A DNA stretch of 64,000 nt from Actinacidiphila bryophytorum (GTDB lineage: Bacteria > Actinomycetota > Actinomycetes > Streptomycetales > Streptomycetaceae). How positions within the stretch are numbered: the stretch's first letter is position 1; the number at the start of each line of letters is the position of its first letter. This document shows positions 33,383 through 42,500 of this stretch, one piece after another. The translations under genes and the position numbers were made by a program. The notes beneath the pieces are model-generated. The model worked only from the letters and a program-made list of their open reading frames with translations. It was not told where the DNA came from and did not search any database. Location: assembly GCF_016916835.1 (NCBI RefSeq), contig NZ_JAFFIX010000002.1:415743-479742 (forward strand). Direction: 5' to 3'.

Positions 33383-34687
33383 ATGACGGAGCAGACGGCG
33401 GCCGACACCGCCACCAGGGTGGAGGGGGCTGCCGTGGGGAACCGGGGCGCCTGGGGTGTACGGGGGACTCGGGGCAGGAAGGGGCTCATGGCGCTGGCGC
33501 TGGGGGCCGTGCTGCTCGGCGCTGCGGCCTGCGGGGGGAACGCGGACGCGCACTCCAGCACGCAGCAGGACGGGAAGGGCGGCTCGTCCTCGGGCGGCGC
33601 CGCGGCGGCGAACGCCTCGCAGGCGACGGTCACCGTGCTGCCCGCGAACGGCGCCACCGGGGTCGACACCTCGGGTGCGCTGAAGATATCCGCGGCCAAG
33701 GGCAAGCTGACCAAGGTGGCCGTGACGGCCAAGGACGGCACCGCGGTCGAGGGCGACATATCCGCCGACGGCGCCAGCTGGGTGCCCAAGGGCGTGCTGC
33801 GCACCCACACCACCTACTCGGTCGCCGCCACCGCCACGGACTCGGCGGGCAAGGCGGCCAGTCAGCAGTCGACGTTCACGACGCTGACGCCCGCGGCCTC
33901 GGCGACCAACTACGGCATCTTCAACGTCGATGCGGGTGCGACGTACGGCGTGGGCATGGAGGTGTCGATCCGCTTCAACAAGGCGGTCACCAACCAGGCC
34001 GACGTACGGCACGCGATCACCGTCACCGCCAGCACCGGCGAGCCGGTCGAGGGCCACTGGTTCAGCTCGCAGCGCATCGACTTCCGGCCCGAGCAGTACT
34101 GGAAGCCCGGCACCAAGGTGACGCTGCACCTCAAGCTCGACGGTGTGAAGACGTCCAAGACGACCTACGGGGCGCAGTACAAGGACGTGTCCTTCACCAT
34201 CGGCCGCTCGCAGACCTCCGTCGCGGACAACACCAAGAAGACGCTGACGATCTACCGCGACGGCAAGCTCCTCAAGACCTACCCCGCCAGCCTCGGTGAC
34301 GCGCAGCACACCACGTACAACGGCAAGATGGTGATCGAGGAGAAGGACAAGGTGGTGGACATGGACTCCCAGACCGTGGGTCTGGGCAACGCCTACCACA
34401 TCAAGGACGTCCCGCACGGCATGCGGCTGTCGGACTCCGGCACCTTCGCGCACGGCAACTACTGGCGGCCCACCTCGGTCTTCGGCCACGAGAACACCAG
34501 CCACGGCTGCGTCGGCCTGCACGACGTCAAGGGCGGCGGCGACCCGAGCACCCCGGCTGCCTGGTTCTACAACAACTCGCTGATCGGCGACGTCGTCCAG
34601 GTCGTGAACTCCCCCGACAAGGTGATCCAGCCGAGCAACGGCCTCAACGGCTGGAACATGCCGTGGTCGCAGTGGGTCGAGCACTGA
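33383..34687 (+). CDS. L,D-transpeptidase lipoprotein (Ig-like domains plus YkuD)
   Basis: Encodes 434 residues. ATG 33383 (GTG 33380 is adjacent) follows GGGGAG. The lipobox LGAAACGG (Cys 50) anchors it outside the membrane. Two Ig-like domains (about 80-168 and 172-275) precede the YkuD catalytic domain. FAHGNYW (H357) and SHGCVGLHD (C376) are the HG...SHGC active-site motif. The enzyme forms 3-3 cross-links in peptidoglycan and resembles mycobacterial LdtMt-type proteins in layout. It is 160 nt from the GH16 operator, so its own promoter must be close to its start. Confidence 0.93.
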   Translation: MTEQTAADTATRVEGAAVGNRGAWGVRGTRGRKGLMALALGAVLLGAAACGGNADAHSSTQQDGKGGSSSGGAAAANASQATVTVLPANGATGVDTSGALKISAAKGKLTKVAVTAKDGTAVEGDISADGASWVPKGVLRTHTTYSVAATATDSAGKAASQQSTFTTLTPAASATNYGIFNVDAGATYGVGMEVSIRFNKAVTNQADVRHAITVTASTGEPVEGHWFSSQRIDFRPEQYWKPGTKVTLHLKLDGVKTSKTTYGAQYKDVSFTIGRSQTSVADNTKKTLTIYRDGKLLKTYPASLGDAQHTTYNGKMVIEEKDKVVDMDSQTVGLGNAYHIKDVPHGMRLSDSGTFAHGNYWRPTSVFGHENTSHGCVGLHDVKGGGDPSTPAAWFYNNSLIGDVVQVVNSPDKVIQPSNGLNGWNMPWSQWVEH

Positions 34688-34741
34688 TCCGCACCCGTTG
34701 ACTCCCTGACCGGCGCCCGCCGGTCTCCCCGGTTTCTGCAG

Positions 34742-34781
34742 CCGCAGGCCCCGACCGCTCCGATGCGGTCGGGGCCTGCGG
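34742..34781. terminator. Strong bidirectional hairpin terminator
   Basis: A 17-bp perfect stem (34742-34758 with 34765-34781) closes a 6-nt loop (TCCGAT) between the converging transpeptidase and dehydrogenase genes. It has no U-run, as is common in Streptomyces. Confidence 0.85.
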
Positions 34782-34813
34782 TGCGTCGCGGTCATGAAGC
34801 GGCCGTGGCGCGG

Positions 34814-35908
34814 TCACGGCTGCAGGACGACCTTGCCGGTGATGCCGCCGGACTCGGCGTGCCGCAGGGCCGCCGCGGCCTGCTCCAGCGGGAAGACGCG
34901 GTCGATCTGGGCGGTCAGGGTGCCGTCGGCGAGCAGGGCGAAGACCTGGCCGAGGTCGTCGCGCAGCTGTGCGCGGTAGCGGTCCAGGTGCCGGGACTTG
35001 CCGGCCCACAGGTTGAAGAAGTGGGCGTGGCGGCCGTTGGGGAGGGCGTTCCAGAGCAGGAGGCGGGCGACGAGCTTGAGGACCGGCAGGGCCGCGTTGC
35101 CCGGTACGTCGCGGGTGGCGGCGCTGCCGTAGGAGACGAGGGTGCCGCCGGGGGCGAGCATCCGCCAGGAGTCGCGGATGCCGGGGCCGCCGACGTGGTC
35201 GAAGACGGCCGCGACACCGTCGGGGGCCAGTTCGCGGACCGCCGCGGGTACGTCGGCGTGGTAGTCGACGGGGGTGGCGCCGAGTGCGCGGAGCCGGTCG
35301 TGGGTGCGGGGTGCGGCGGTGCCGATGACCTTGATGCCGGCGTGGACGGCGAGTTGGACGAGGGTGGTGCCGACGCCGCCCGCCGCGCCGAGTACGACGA
35401 CGGTCGCGCCGGGCCGGACGCGGGCGGTGCGGTGCAGCATGCGCCAGGCGGTGACGCCGTTGACGACGACGGTCTCGGCGGCGGCCGGCTCCACGCCGTC
35501 GGGTACGGGGACGAGGTCGGCGGTCTCCAGCAGCACGCGGTCGGCCCAGCCGCCGGTCTTGGTGAGTGCGGCGACCCGGCGGCCGACGCCGAGGTCGGCG
35601 GGGTGGCCGGGGTCCTGGCCTTGGGGCGGGGTGCCCAGCTGCTCGATGACGCCGACCAGGTCGTAGCCGGGGACGAAGGGGAAGGGCGGCTGGTCGTAGT
35701 ACTTGCCGCGGCGCATCTGCTGCTCGGCGAAGGACACGCCGCTCGCCTCGACCCGGACGACGGCCTGGCCGGGGCCGGGCTGCGGCAGGTCGCGGGTGCG
35801 CAGGCGCAGCGACTCCGGCTCGCCGACGGCCGGCAGGACGACTTCGGTGGCGCGCACGGCGGGGGTGGTGGGCGTTGCGGGAGTGTCGGGGGTGGCGGGC
35901 GTGGGCAT
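34814..35908 (-). CDS. Medium-chain quinone oxidoreductase-like dehydrogenase
   Basis: Encodes 364 residues from ATG 35908. The N-terminal GroES-like domain (VRVEASGVSFAEQQMRRGKYYDQPPFPFVPGYDLVGVI) is followed by the Rossmann domain with GAAGGVGTTLVQLA. No zinc-ligand cysteines are present, so this is the zinc-independent quinone or enone reductase branch that uses NADPH. It is transcribed divergently from a TetR gene, with a 15-bp operator between. That pattern suggests induction by an electrophile or quinone. Confidence 0.9.
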   Translation of the reverse strand: MPTPATPDTPATPTTPAVRATEVVLPAVGEPESLRLRTRDLPQPGPGQAVVRVEASGVSFAEQQMRRGKYYDQPPFPFVPGYDLVGVIEQLGTPPQGQDPGHPADLGVGRRVAALTKTGGWADRVLLETADLVPVPDGVEPAAAETVVVNGVTAWRMLHRTARVRPGATVVVLGAAGGVGTTLVQLAVHAGIKVIGTAAPRTHDRLRALGATPVDYHADVPAAVRELAPDGVAAVFDHVGGPGIRDSWRMLAPGGTLVSYGSAATRDVPGNAALPVLKLVARLLLWNALPNGRHAHFFNLWAGKSRHLDRYRAQLRDDLGQVFALLADGTLTAQIDRVFPLEQAAAALRHAESGGITGKVVLQP

Positions 35909-36007
35909 GGCGGCTGCCTCCAGGCGGTCGGGGGCGGGGGGCGTCCCGCACGGACGGGGTCTCCCCTTCGGGAGTGGATCTCCCTTTCGGGAGAAGCTCT
36001 TGCTTTT

Positions 36008-36022
36008 GTTATAGCCTATAAC
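36008..36022. promoter_or_regulatory. TetR operator between dehydrogenase and regulator
   Basis: GTTATAG-C-CTATAAC is a perfect 7-bp inverted repeat with a one-base centre. It is AT-rich in a GC-rich region and is placed 100 nt before the dehydrogenase start and 72 nt before the TetR start. Confidence 0.75.
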
Positions 36023-36093
36023 CAACGAGAGTGCATCTAGTGTTCCCACGTACTCGATGCGAACCGCAGAGGGTCCAGCAGAAGGAGCAGCCC

Positions 36094-36813
36094 ATGACGA
36101 AGGCGAACCCCGCGACGAGCGGCTCCGCGGCGCCCGGCGCCCCCGCCGCACCCGGGCCGGCCGGCGCTGACGGCACCGGTGGCACCGGCGGCACCGGCGT
36201 ACGGGACAGCAGTCCGCGGGCGCGCTTCCGCGGGCAGATCCGCGACGAGGCGAAGGCGCTGGCGCTGCGGCAGCTCGCGGAAGGCGGCGCCCAGGCCCTC
36301 TCCCTCAACGCCATCGCGAAGAGCCTCGGCATGTCGGGACCCGCCCTCTACCGCTACTTCGCCAACCGCGAGGCCCTCCTCACCGACCTGATCGTCGACG
36401 CCTACCACGACCTGGCCGCCGCCATGGGCGCCGCACTGGCCGCCGCCGAGCCCGCCCACCAGCCGCACGACCGCCTCGCGGGCCTGGTCACCGCCTACCG
36501 CGCATGGGCCGTCGCCGAGCCGCACCGCTACCGCCTGCTCTTCCGCGCCCCGCTGTTCGGCTACGACCCGCAGGCCCCCGCCCTGGTCGAGGCGTCGCAG
36601 CCGGCGATGACCGTCGCCGTCGAGGCCGTGACCCCGCTGCTCCCCCGCAGCGCCCCGCCGACCGCCGCCGCCGCGCTCGCCACCTCCCTGTGGGCCGGGC
36701 TGCACGGACTGGTCAGCCTGGAGATCGAGGGCAACTTCAGCTCCATGGGCCTCGACCCGGTGCCCCTGTACGACACCCAGGTCCGCGCGATCCTGCACGC
36801 GGCGCAGGCGTGA
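36094..36813 (+). CDS. TetR-family transcriptional regulator
   Basis: Encodes 239 residues from ATG 36094 with AAGGAG upstream. A disordered Gly/Ala/Pro/Thr N-terminus (about 36 residues) precedes the HTH (ALSLNAIAKSLGMSGPALYRYFANREALLTDLI). The C-terminal domain contains HRYRLLFRAPLFGYDP and SLWAGLHGLVSLEIEGNF, typical of the TetR_C/WHG branch. It should bind the palindrome at 36008 and control itself and the divergent dehydrogenase. The ligand is unknown. Confidence 0.9.
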   Translation: MTKANPATSGSAAPGAPAAPGPAGADGTGGTGGTGVRDSSPRARFRGQIRDEAKALALRQLAEGGAQALSLNAIAKSLGMSGPALYRYFANREALLTDLIVDAYHDLAAAMGAALAAAEPAHQPHDRLAGLVTAYRAWAVAEPHRYRLLFRAPLFGYDPQAPALVEASQPAMTVAVEAVTPLLPRSAPPTAAAALATSLWAGLHGLVSLEIEGNFSSMGLDPVPLYDTQVRAILHAAQA

Positions 36814-37031
36814 GAACGGCCGGGCGGCAGCCACCACCGCTGCCGGCGCCGGGAAAAACAGCGAAATCCGCACCGAGAATTCACGGCGTGGCGGGAACCG
36901 TGAAATGACATCCCGCGCCTGGCCGGTTGCGCCGTGCTACGGTGGAAGCAGTTGCAGTCGTGGTTCCCGAAGCTTTCCCGAAGCTGTTCAGTGCGAGCCC
37001 GGCGGTTTTGCCCCAAGGAGAATCAAGAAAA

Positions 37032-37235
37032 ATGGCTACTGGCACTGTGAAGTGGTTCAACTCGGAAAAGGGCTTCGGCTTCATCGAGCAGGACGGCGGC
37101 GGCGCCGACGTGTTCGCCCACTACTCCAACATCGCCGCCTCCGGCTTCCGTGAGCTGCAGGAAGGCCAGAAGGTGAGCTTCGACGTCACGCAGGGCCAGA
37201 AGGGCCCGCAGGCGGAGAACATCGTTCCCGCCTGA
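37032..37235 (+). CDS. cspA: Cold-shock protein (CspA family)
   Basis: Encodes 67 residues. ATG 37032 follows AAGGAG. It is the complete single-domain OB-fold: [31 protein letters not shown] carries the RNP1 (KGFGFI) and RNP2 (VFAHY) nucleic-acid-binding motifs, and the end ([10 protein letters not shown]) is canonical. It binds single-stranded RNA/DNA as an RNA chaperone. The leader from about 36900 is relatively AT-rich and may form the temperature-sensitive 5'UTR usual for this family. An excellent terminator follows. Confidence 0.97.
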   Translation: MATGTVKWFNSEKGFGFIEQDGGGADVFAHYSNIAASGFRELQEGQKVSFDVTQGQKGPQAENIVPA

Positions 37236-37253
37236 CGTACGGCACATCGGTTC

Positions 37254-37296
37254 GACGCGGGTCCGCGCCTTCGGGTGCGGACCCGCGTCCGTTTTT
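37254..37296 (+). terminator. Rho-independent terminator of the cold-shock gene
   Basis: GACGCGGGTCCGC (37254-37266) pairs perfectly with GCGGACCCGCGTC (37277-37289). The stem is followed by CG and five T residues. It is the most classical terminator in the window. Confidence 0.95.
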
Positions 37297-37340
37297 CCTG
37301 ACGGTCACCGCGAGCAGTTCTCTGCGGTGCGCCGAGAAAT

Positions 37341-37664
37341 TCACACCAGGTCGGACGGCGCCGCCTGCCGCCACGAGTCGAGCAGGATGTCATGGAGTTC
37401 CGCCATGTCGTCGAGGGCGGCAAGGCGGGCGCGGACCCAGGAGGAGTGGGCCTCGTGGGCGGGGACCCAGAATTTGGCCGGCTCCGATGCGATGAGTTCC
37501 GCGCGTTCGGCGCGGGGGCAGCGGACGGCGAAGGACGTGGCGTCGTCGGGGACGGTGACGAACATCCGGCCGGCCACGTGGAAGGTCGGGATGTTCCACA
37601 GCTCCTTCTCCACCGTCCCGGGGAAGGACAGGGCGATCCTGCGGACGTCGTCGGCGTCGGGCAT
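37341..37664 (-). CDS. MmcQ/YjbR-family protein
   Basis: Encodes 107 residues from ATG 37664. DDVRRIALSFPGTVEKELWNIPTFHVAGRMFVTVPDDATSFAVRCP is the CyaY-like fold of the MmcQ/YjbR family (small putative DNA-binding or cargo proteins). DDMAELHDILLDSWRQAAP is the conserved terminal helix. The length is typical. The hydrolase gene upstream on the same strand stops 13 nt away, so they likely form an operon. Confidence 0.88.
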   Translation of the reverse strand: MPDADDVRRIALSFPGTVEKELWNIPTFHVAGRMFVTVPDDATSFAVRCPRAERAELIASEPAKFWVPAHEAHSSWVRARLAALDDMAELHDILLDSWRQAAPSDLV

Positions 37665-37677
37665 GCCCCGAGCGTAG

Positions 37678-38508
37678 TCAGTGCCGCGGTACGAGGTCGC
37701 GCAGGTCGGCGAAGACGCGGTCGTGGGCCGCGGCGGCGGCCGGGTCCGTGAGGTCCATGCCCTGGATGAAGCCGTGCGGCAGGCCGGCCTCGCGGCGCCT
37801 GCGTACCGGGACTCCCGCGGCGGCGAGCCGCCGGGCGTAGTCCTCGCCCTCGTCGCGCAGGGCGTCGTGCTCCGCGGTGACGACCAGGGCGGGCGGCAGC
37901 CCTGCGAGGTCGGGGGCGTGCAGCGGGCTCGCGGCGGCGCGGGCGGCCGGGTCGGGCAGGTAGGAGGCGACGAAGAAGGCGAGGATGTCGGCGTCCAGGC
38001 CGTGCCCCGTGCCCTTCTCGGTGATCGAGGGGCGGCCGAGGGTCAGGTCGGTGTTGGGGCAGATCAGCGCCTGCAGCCCGGGCAGCGGGCCGCCCGCGTC
38101 CCGCAGCGCCAGGCACGCGGCGGCGGCGAGGAAGCCGCCGGCGCTGTCGCCGGCGACCGCGGCGGGCCGCGCCCACTCCAGTACGGCGACGGCGTCGTCC
38201 AGCGCGGCCGGGTGCGGGTGTTCGGGGGCGAGGCGGTAGTCGACGGCCAGCACGTCCAGGTCGCAGGCGGCGGCGATACGGCGGCAGGTGCGGTCGTGGG
38301 TGTCGAGGTCGCAGAAGACGAAGCCGCCGCCGTGCAGGAAGACCAGCAGCGGCAGCGCTTCGCCGCCGGGCCGGTAGCGGCGCAGCGGTATGCCACCGGG
38401 TCCCGAGAGGTCCTCGACGGCGGCCAGGTCCGGCCCCCTGGGCCGGCTCAGCCGCCGTTCGCGGGCGCTGTCGCGCAGCTGCGTGAGGAGGTCGGGCGGC
38501 GGCGCCAT
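37678..38508 (-). CDS. Alpha/beta hydrolase (hormone-sensitive-lipase family esterase)
   Basis: Encodes 276 residues from ATG 38508. The oxyanion motif HGGGF is followed by DYRLAPEHPHPAALDDAVAVL, then the nucleophile elbow GDSAGG. The acid is probably the Asp in ALVVTAEHDALRDEG, and the histidine is in LPHGFIQG. These are the HSL-family (family IV) esterase hallmarks, although the protein is slightly shorter than usual. It is cytosolic. It is probably the first gene of an operon with the MmcQ/YjbR gene, for an unknown ester substrate. Confidence 0.9.
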   Translation of the reverse strand: MAPPPDLLTQLRDSARERRLSRPRGPDLAAVEDLSGPGGIPLRRYRPGGEALPLLVFLHGGGFVFCDLDTHDRTCRRIAAACDLDVLAVDYRLAPEHPHPAALDDAVAVLEWARPAAVAGDSAGGFLAAAACLALRDAGGPLPGLQALICPNTDLTLGRPSITEKGTGHGLDADILAFFVASYLPDPAARAAASPLHAPDLAGLPPALVVTAEHDALRDEGEDYARRLAAAGVPVRRRREAGLPHGFIQGMDLTDPAAAAAHDRVFADLRDLVPRH

Positions 38509-38651
38509 GGGCGGTCACCTCTCGGACGGGGCGGCCGGGGGCTTGTCAGCGTACGACACCGGCCGTTGCTGCCCCGTGCGGGGACCGGGCGGCCCTAGCG
38601 TGTACCGCACACCGCATGACACCGCACACCGCACCGAGGAGTGGACGCACG

Positions 38652-39431
38652 ATGAGTGGCGAGCTGCAGGGCAGGACGGCCGTGGTCACCGGGGCGAGCA
38701 AGGGGATCGGGCTGGCCGTGGTGGCGGCGCTGGCCGGGGCCGGGGCGCGAGTGGTCGCCGGGTCGCGCAGTACCTCGGCGGAGCTGGACGCGCTGGTCGC
38801 GGGCGGCAGCGTGGAGTGGGTGCGCGCCGACCTGGCGGAACCGGCGGCCGCGGGCCGGCTGGTGGACGCGGCGGGCGGGCAGGTCGACGTCCTGGTCAAC
38901 AACGTGGGGGTGGCCCCGGTGCGTACCGGCGGCTTCCTGTCGGTCACCGACGAGGACTGGCTGCGCTCGGTCGACCTGAACCTGCTGGCCGCGGTGCGGG
39001 TCACCCGGGCGGCGCTGCCGCTGATGCTGGCGGCGGGGCGCGGCTCCGTGGTGACGGTCGCGTCGGTCAACGCGACGCTGCCCGACCCGCTGGTCATCGA
39101 CTACAGCGCGGGCAAGGCGGCGCTGGTCGCCTTCTCCAAGGCGCTGTCGAAGGAGGTCGGCCCGAAGGGGGTGCGGCTGAACACGGTGAGCCCGGGGCCG
39201 GTGGAGACCGACCTGTGGCTGGGCAGCGGGGGTGTGGCGGCGACGGTGTCGGCGGCCGGCGGCGGCGAGGCGAAGGACGTCGTCGCGGAGACCTCGCAGG
39301 GGATGCCGACGGGCCGTTTCAGCCGCCCGGCGGAGGTCGCGGACCTGGTGCTCTTCCTGGCCGGCGACCGGGCCGCGAACATCACCGGCAGCGACTTCAC
39401 GATCGACGGAGGTTTCATCCCGACCTGGTAG
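38652..39431 (+). CDS. Short-chain dehydrogenase/reductase
   Basis: Encodes 259 residues from ATG 38652 with GAGGAGTGG upstream. TGASKGIG binds the cofactor, NNVG is the structural motif, S in ASVNATL and YSAGK are the catalytic Ser-Tyr-Lys set, and ITGSDFTIDGGFIPTW is the usual C-terminal end. Classical SDR length. The substrate is not predictable. The gene is divergent from the esterase, with 143 nt between, and is terminated by a strong hairpin. Confidence 0.93.
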   Translation: MSGELQGRTAVVTGASKGIGLAVVAALAGAGARVVAGSRSTSAELDALVAGGSVEWVRADLAEPAAAGRLVDAAGGQVDVLVNNVGVAPVRTGGFLSVTDEDWLRSVDLNLLAAVRVTRAALPLMLAAGRGSVVTVASVNATLPDPLVIDYSAGKAALVAFSKALSKEVGPKGVRLNTVSPGPVETDLWLGSGGVAATVSAAGGGEAKDVVAETSQGMPTGRFSRPAEVADLVLFLAGDRAANITGSDFTIDGGFIPTW

Positions 39432-39456
39432 GGCCGCGGGCCGCCGGGGATGTGCA

Positions 39457-39492
39457 CAGGGCCGCCGGGTGCCCGTGCACCCGGCGGCCCTG
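39457..39492. terminator. Bidirectional hairpin terminator
   Basis: A 16-bp perfect stem (39457-39472 with 39477-39492) with a 4-nt CCGT loop lies between the converging SDR and alpha-1,3-glucanase genes. Confidence 0.88.
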
Positions 39493-39524
39493 GCGTTCAG
39501 CGGGCGGCCCCCTTCAGGCCCGTT

Positions 39525-42500
39525 TCAGGAGTTCCACACCTGCAGTTCGGACAGCTGGCCCGCGGGCCAGCCGTCGTTGGCGGTGACCGTCACCCGGACG
39601 TAGCGCTCGGTGGCCGCGGTGAAGGTGATCGTGACGGTGTTGTTCGCGCCCGGCGTGAAGGCGTAGGACGCGGACGGCTTGAGGGTGCTGAAGCTGCTGC
39701 CGTCGGTACTTCCGGTGACCGACAGCGTCTCGTTGCGCGAGCCCCAGCCGGCCGGCAGCTGCAGGACGACCTTGCCGACGCTCCGGGCGGAGCCCAGGTC
39801 GACCTGCGCCCACTGCGGGAAGGCGTTGTTGGCGCTCTCCCAGTAGCTGGCCTGGTTGCCGTCGGTGAGGTTCGAGGACGGGTAGACGTCGGTGTGGCTG
39901 GACTCGCTGGTCGGCCGGCCGGCCGCCAGGTTGGTGCTGACCGTGCCGGTTCCGGTGCCGGTGAGGGCCACGGTGGTGGGGCTGTCGGTCGCGTTGCTGG
40001 TGATGGTCAGGGTGCCGGTGCGGGTGCCGGACGCGGTCGGGGCGAACTTCACCGCGACCGTGCAGGCGGCGCCTGCGGCCAGGGAGCTGCCGCAGGTGTT
40101 GGTCTGCGAGAAGTCGCCCGAGGCGCTGACCGAGCCGATCGAGGCGGCGGCGGAACCGGTGTTGGTCACCGTCAGGTTCTGGGCGCTGCTGGTGGTGCCG
40201 GGCGCCTGGGCCGCGAAGGTGAGCGAGGACGGGCTGACCGCGAGGGTCGCCGACGACGGGTTGGTGCCGCCGGCCGGGTAGACCGACAGGCCCGACAGCT
40301 GGGCCGCGCTCCAGCCGGAGTTGGCGGTGACGTTGATCCGTACGTAGCGGGCGGTGGCCGCGGTGAAGGTGACGGTCACCGTGTTGTTGTCGGCGTTGGG
40401 GTCGAAGGTCCGCGCCGCCGAGGGCGACAGCGTGGAGAAGGAGCTGCCGTCGGTGGAGCCCTGCACGGACAGCGTCTGCGTGCGGGTGGCCCAGGCGGTG
40501 GACGGCGGCAGCCTCAACGTGACCTTGCCGACGCTGTAGTTCTGGCCGAGGTCGACCTGAACCCACTGCGGGAAGGCGCCGTTGGCGCTCTCCCAGTACG
40601 TGGACGCGTCGGCGTCCGTGGTGTTGCCGGGCGCGAAGGTGCCGTTGGTGGAGCTGGCGGTGGCCGGGCGGCCGGCGGCGACGTCCGTGGCGCTGTCGAT
40701 GCCGGCGCCGCTGAGCGCGACGGTGGTCGGGCTGTTGTTGGCGTTGCCGGTCAGCGTCAGGGTGCCGTTGCGGGTGCCGCCCGCGGTCGGCTTGAAGGTG
40801 ACGGTCACCGCGCAGGACGCGCCGACCGCGATCGAGGAGCAGTTGTTGGTCTGGGTGAAGTCACCGGTCGCGGTCACGGCCGAGACGGTGGCGGCCGTGG
40901 TGCCGGAGTTGGTGACGGTCACCGTCTGCGGGGTGGCGGTCGCGCCGACGACGGTGCCGCCGAAGGACAGGTTCGCCGGGTTGGCGCTGAGGATCGGCCC
41001 CGGCGCGGTGCCGGTGCCGGTCAGGGTGACGGTGGAGGTGTTGCCGCCGGCGGTGACGGTCAGGGTGCCGGTACGCGTGCCCGCCGCGGTCGGCTTGAAG
41101 GTGACGCTGACGGTGCACGAGCCGTTTGCCGGGACGGAGCTGCCGCAGGTGTTGGTCTGCGCGAAGTCGCCGGAGGCGGACAGCGCGGTGACGGCGGCGG
41201 CGGAGCCGGTCGGGTTGGCGACGGTCACGGTCTGCGCGGCGCTGGTCGAACCGGTCGCGACGGAGCCGAAGTTGAGCGCGCCCGGGGTGGCGGTGACGCC
41301 GCTGGCCGGGTAGGGCGGGAAGACCGGGGCGGGGAAGCCGCCGCAGAAGGGCGTACCGGTGATGCCGGAGTTGCCGCCGCCGTCGGTGACGGCGAAGTTG
41401 CCGCCCTCGCAGCTGTAGACGGGCGAGGAGGCGCCGACGCCGGTGGCGGTGACTCCTGTGAACTTCGCGGCGCCGCCGGTCTGTTCCTGCAGGGCGAAGG
41501 TGCCGGTGCCGGCGATGGTGACGTTGTTGAGGTTGACGCCGCTCACCGTGCCCTCGACCCACTGCACGGCCTCGTAGGGGCTCTGCTCGATCAGTGCGTT
41601 GGTGACGTTGATCGGGCCGGTGATGGCGCCCTGGCTGCCGTCGAACCACAGCGCGCCGACGCCGAACTGCCAGTTCGGGTCGAGGCTGCCGGCCCGGATC
41701 ATGGTGTTGTTCGTGATGTTGGTGGTGCCGACCGGCGTGGAGGTGAAGCGCTGGCCGACGTGGATGCCGCCGCCCTGCGCGAGGCCGGTGTCCATCACCA
41801 GGTTGCCGCTGACGGTGTTGTCGTGGCCGCCGTAGATCGCGATGGCGTTGGCGAGGATCTGCGTCTCGACGGTGTTGTCGGAGATGGTGTCGTTGGCGTC
41901 GGCGCCCAGCGCGGAGTCCGCCCAGGTGGCGATGCCGTCGTCACCGGTGTTGCGGATCTCGCTGTTGGTGACCGTCGAGTTGGTCACCCCGCCGTGGAAG
42001 TTGATGCCGTCGGCGGTGGTGTCGCGGATGCGCAGTCCGCTGAGGGTCAGCTTGTCCATCGGCCCGTCCATCCAGGCGCCGACCTTCATGTGGTCGATCC
42101 ACAGGCCCGAGACACTGGAGTTGCTGAGCGCGCCGCCGATGCCGTTGACCTGGTCGCAGTCGTTGCGCTCGCCGACCTGGCCGAAGATGGCGAAGTTCGA
42201 CAGGTGCACGTTGCTGCTGGTGCCGCGGTTGCCGCCGACACCGCAGCTGTCGGGCTCGCCGAGGCCGTAGAAGCCGGGCGCGGCACCGGTGACCGTGGAG
42301 TACCACATGCCCGCGCCGGTGACGGTGACGTTGTTGACGGTGATGTGCCGGGGGATCTTGTACGTGCCCGGCGGTATCCACACGGTGCCGCCGGGGCCTG
42401 CCGCGTTGACCGCCGCGTTGAAGGCCGCCGTGGAGTCGGCGGACCCGGTCGCGTCGGCGCCCTGGCTGGTGACCGACACCGAGCCGGCCGGCTGCGGGAG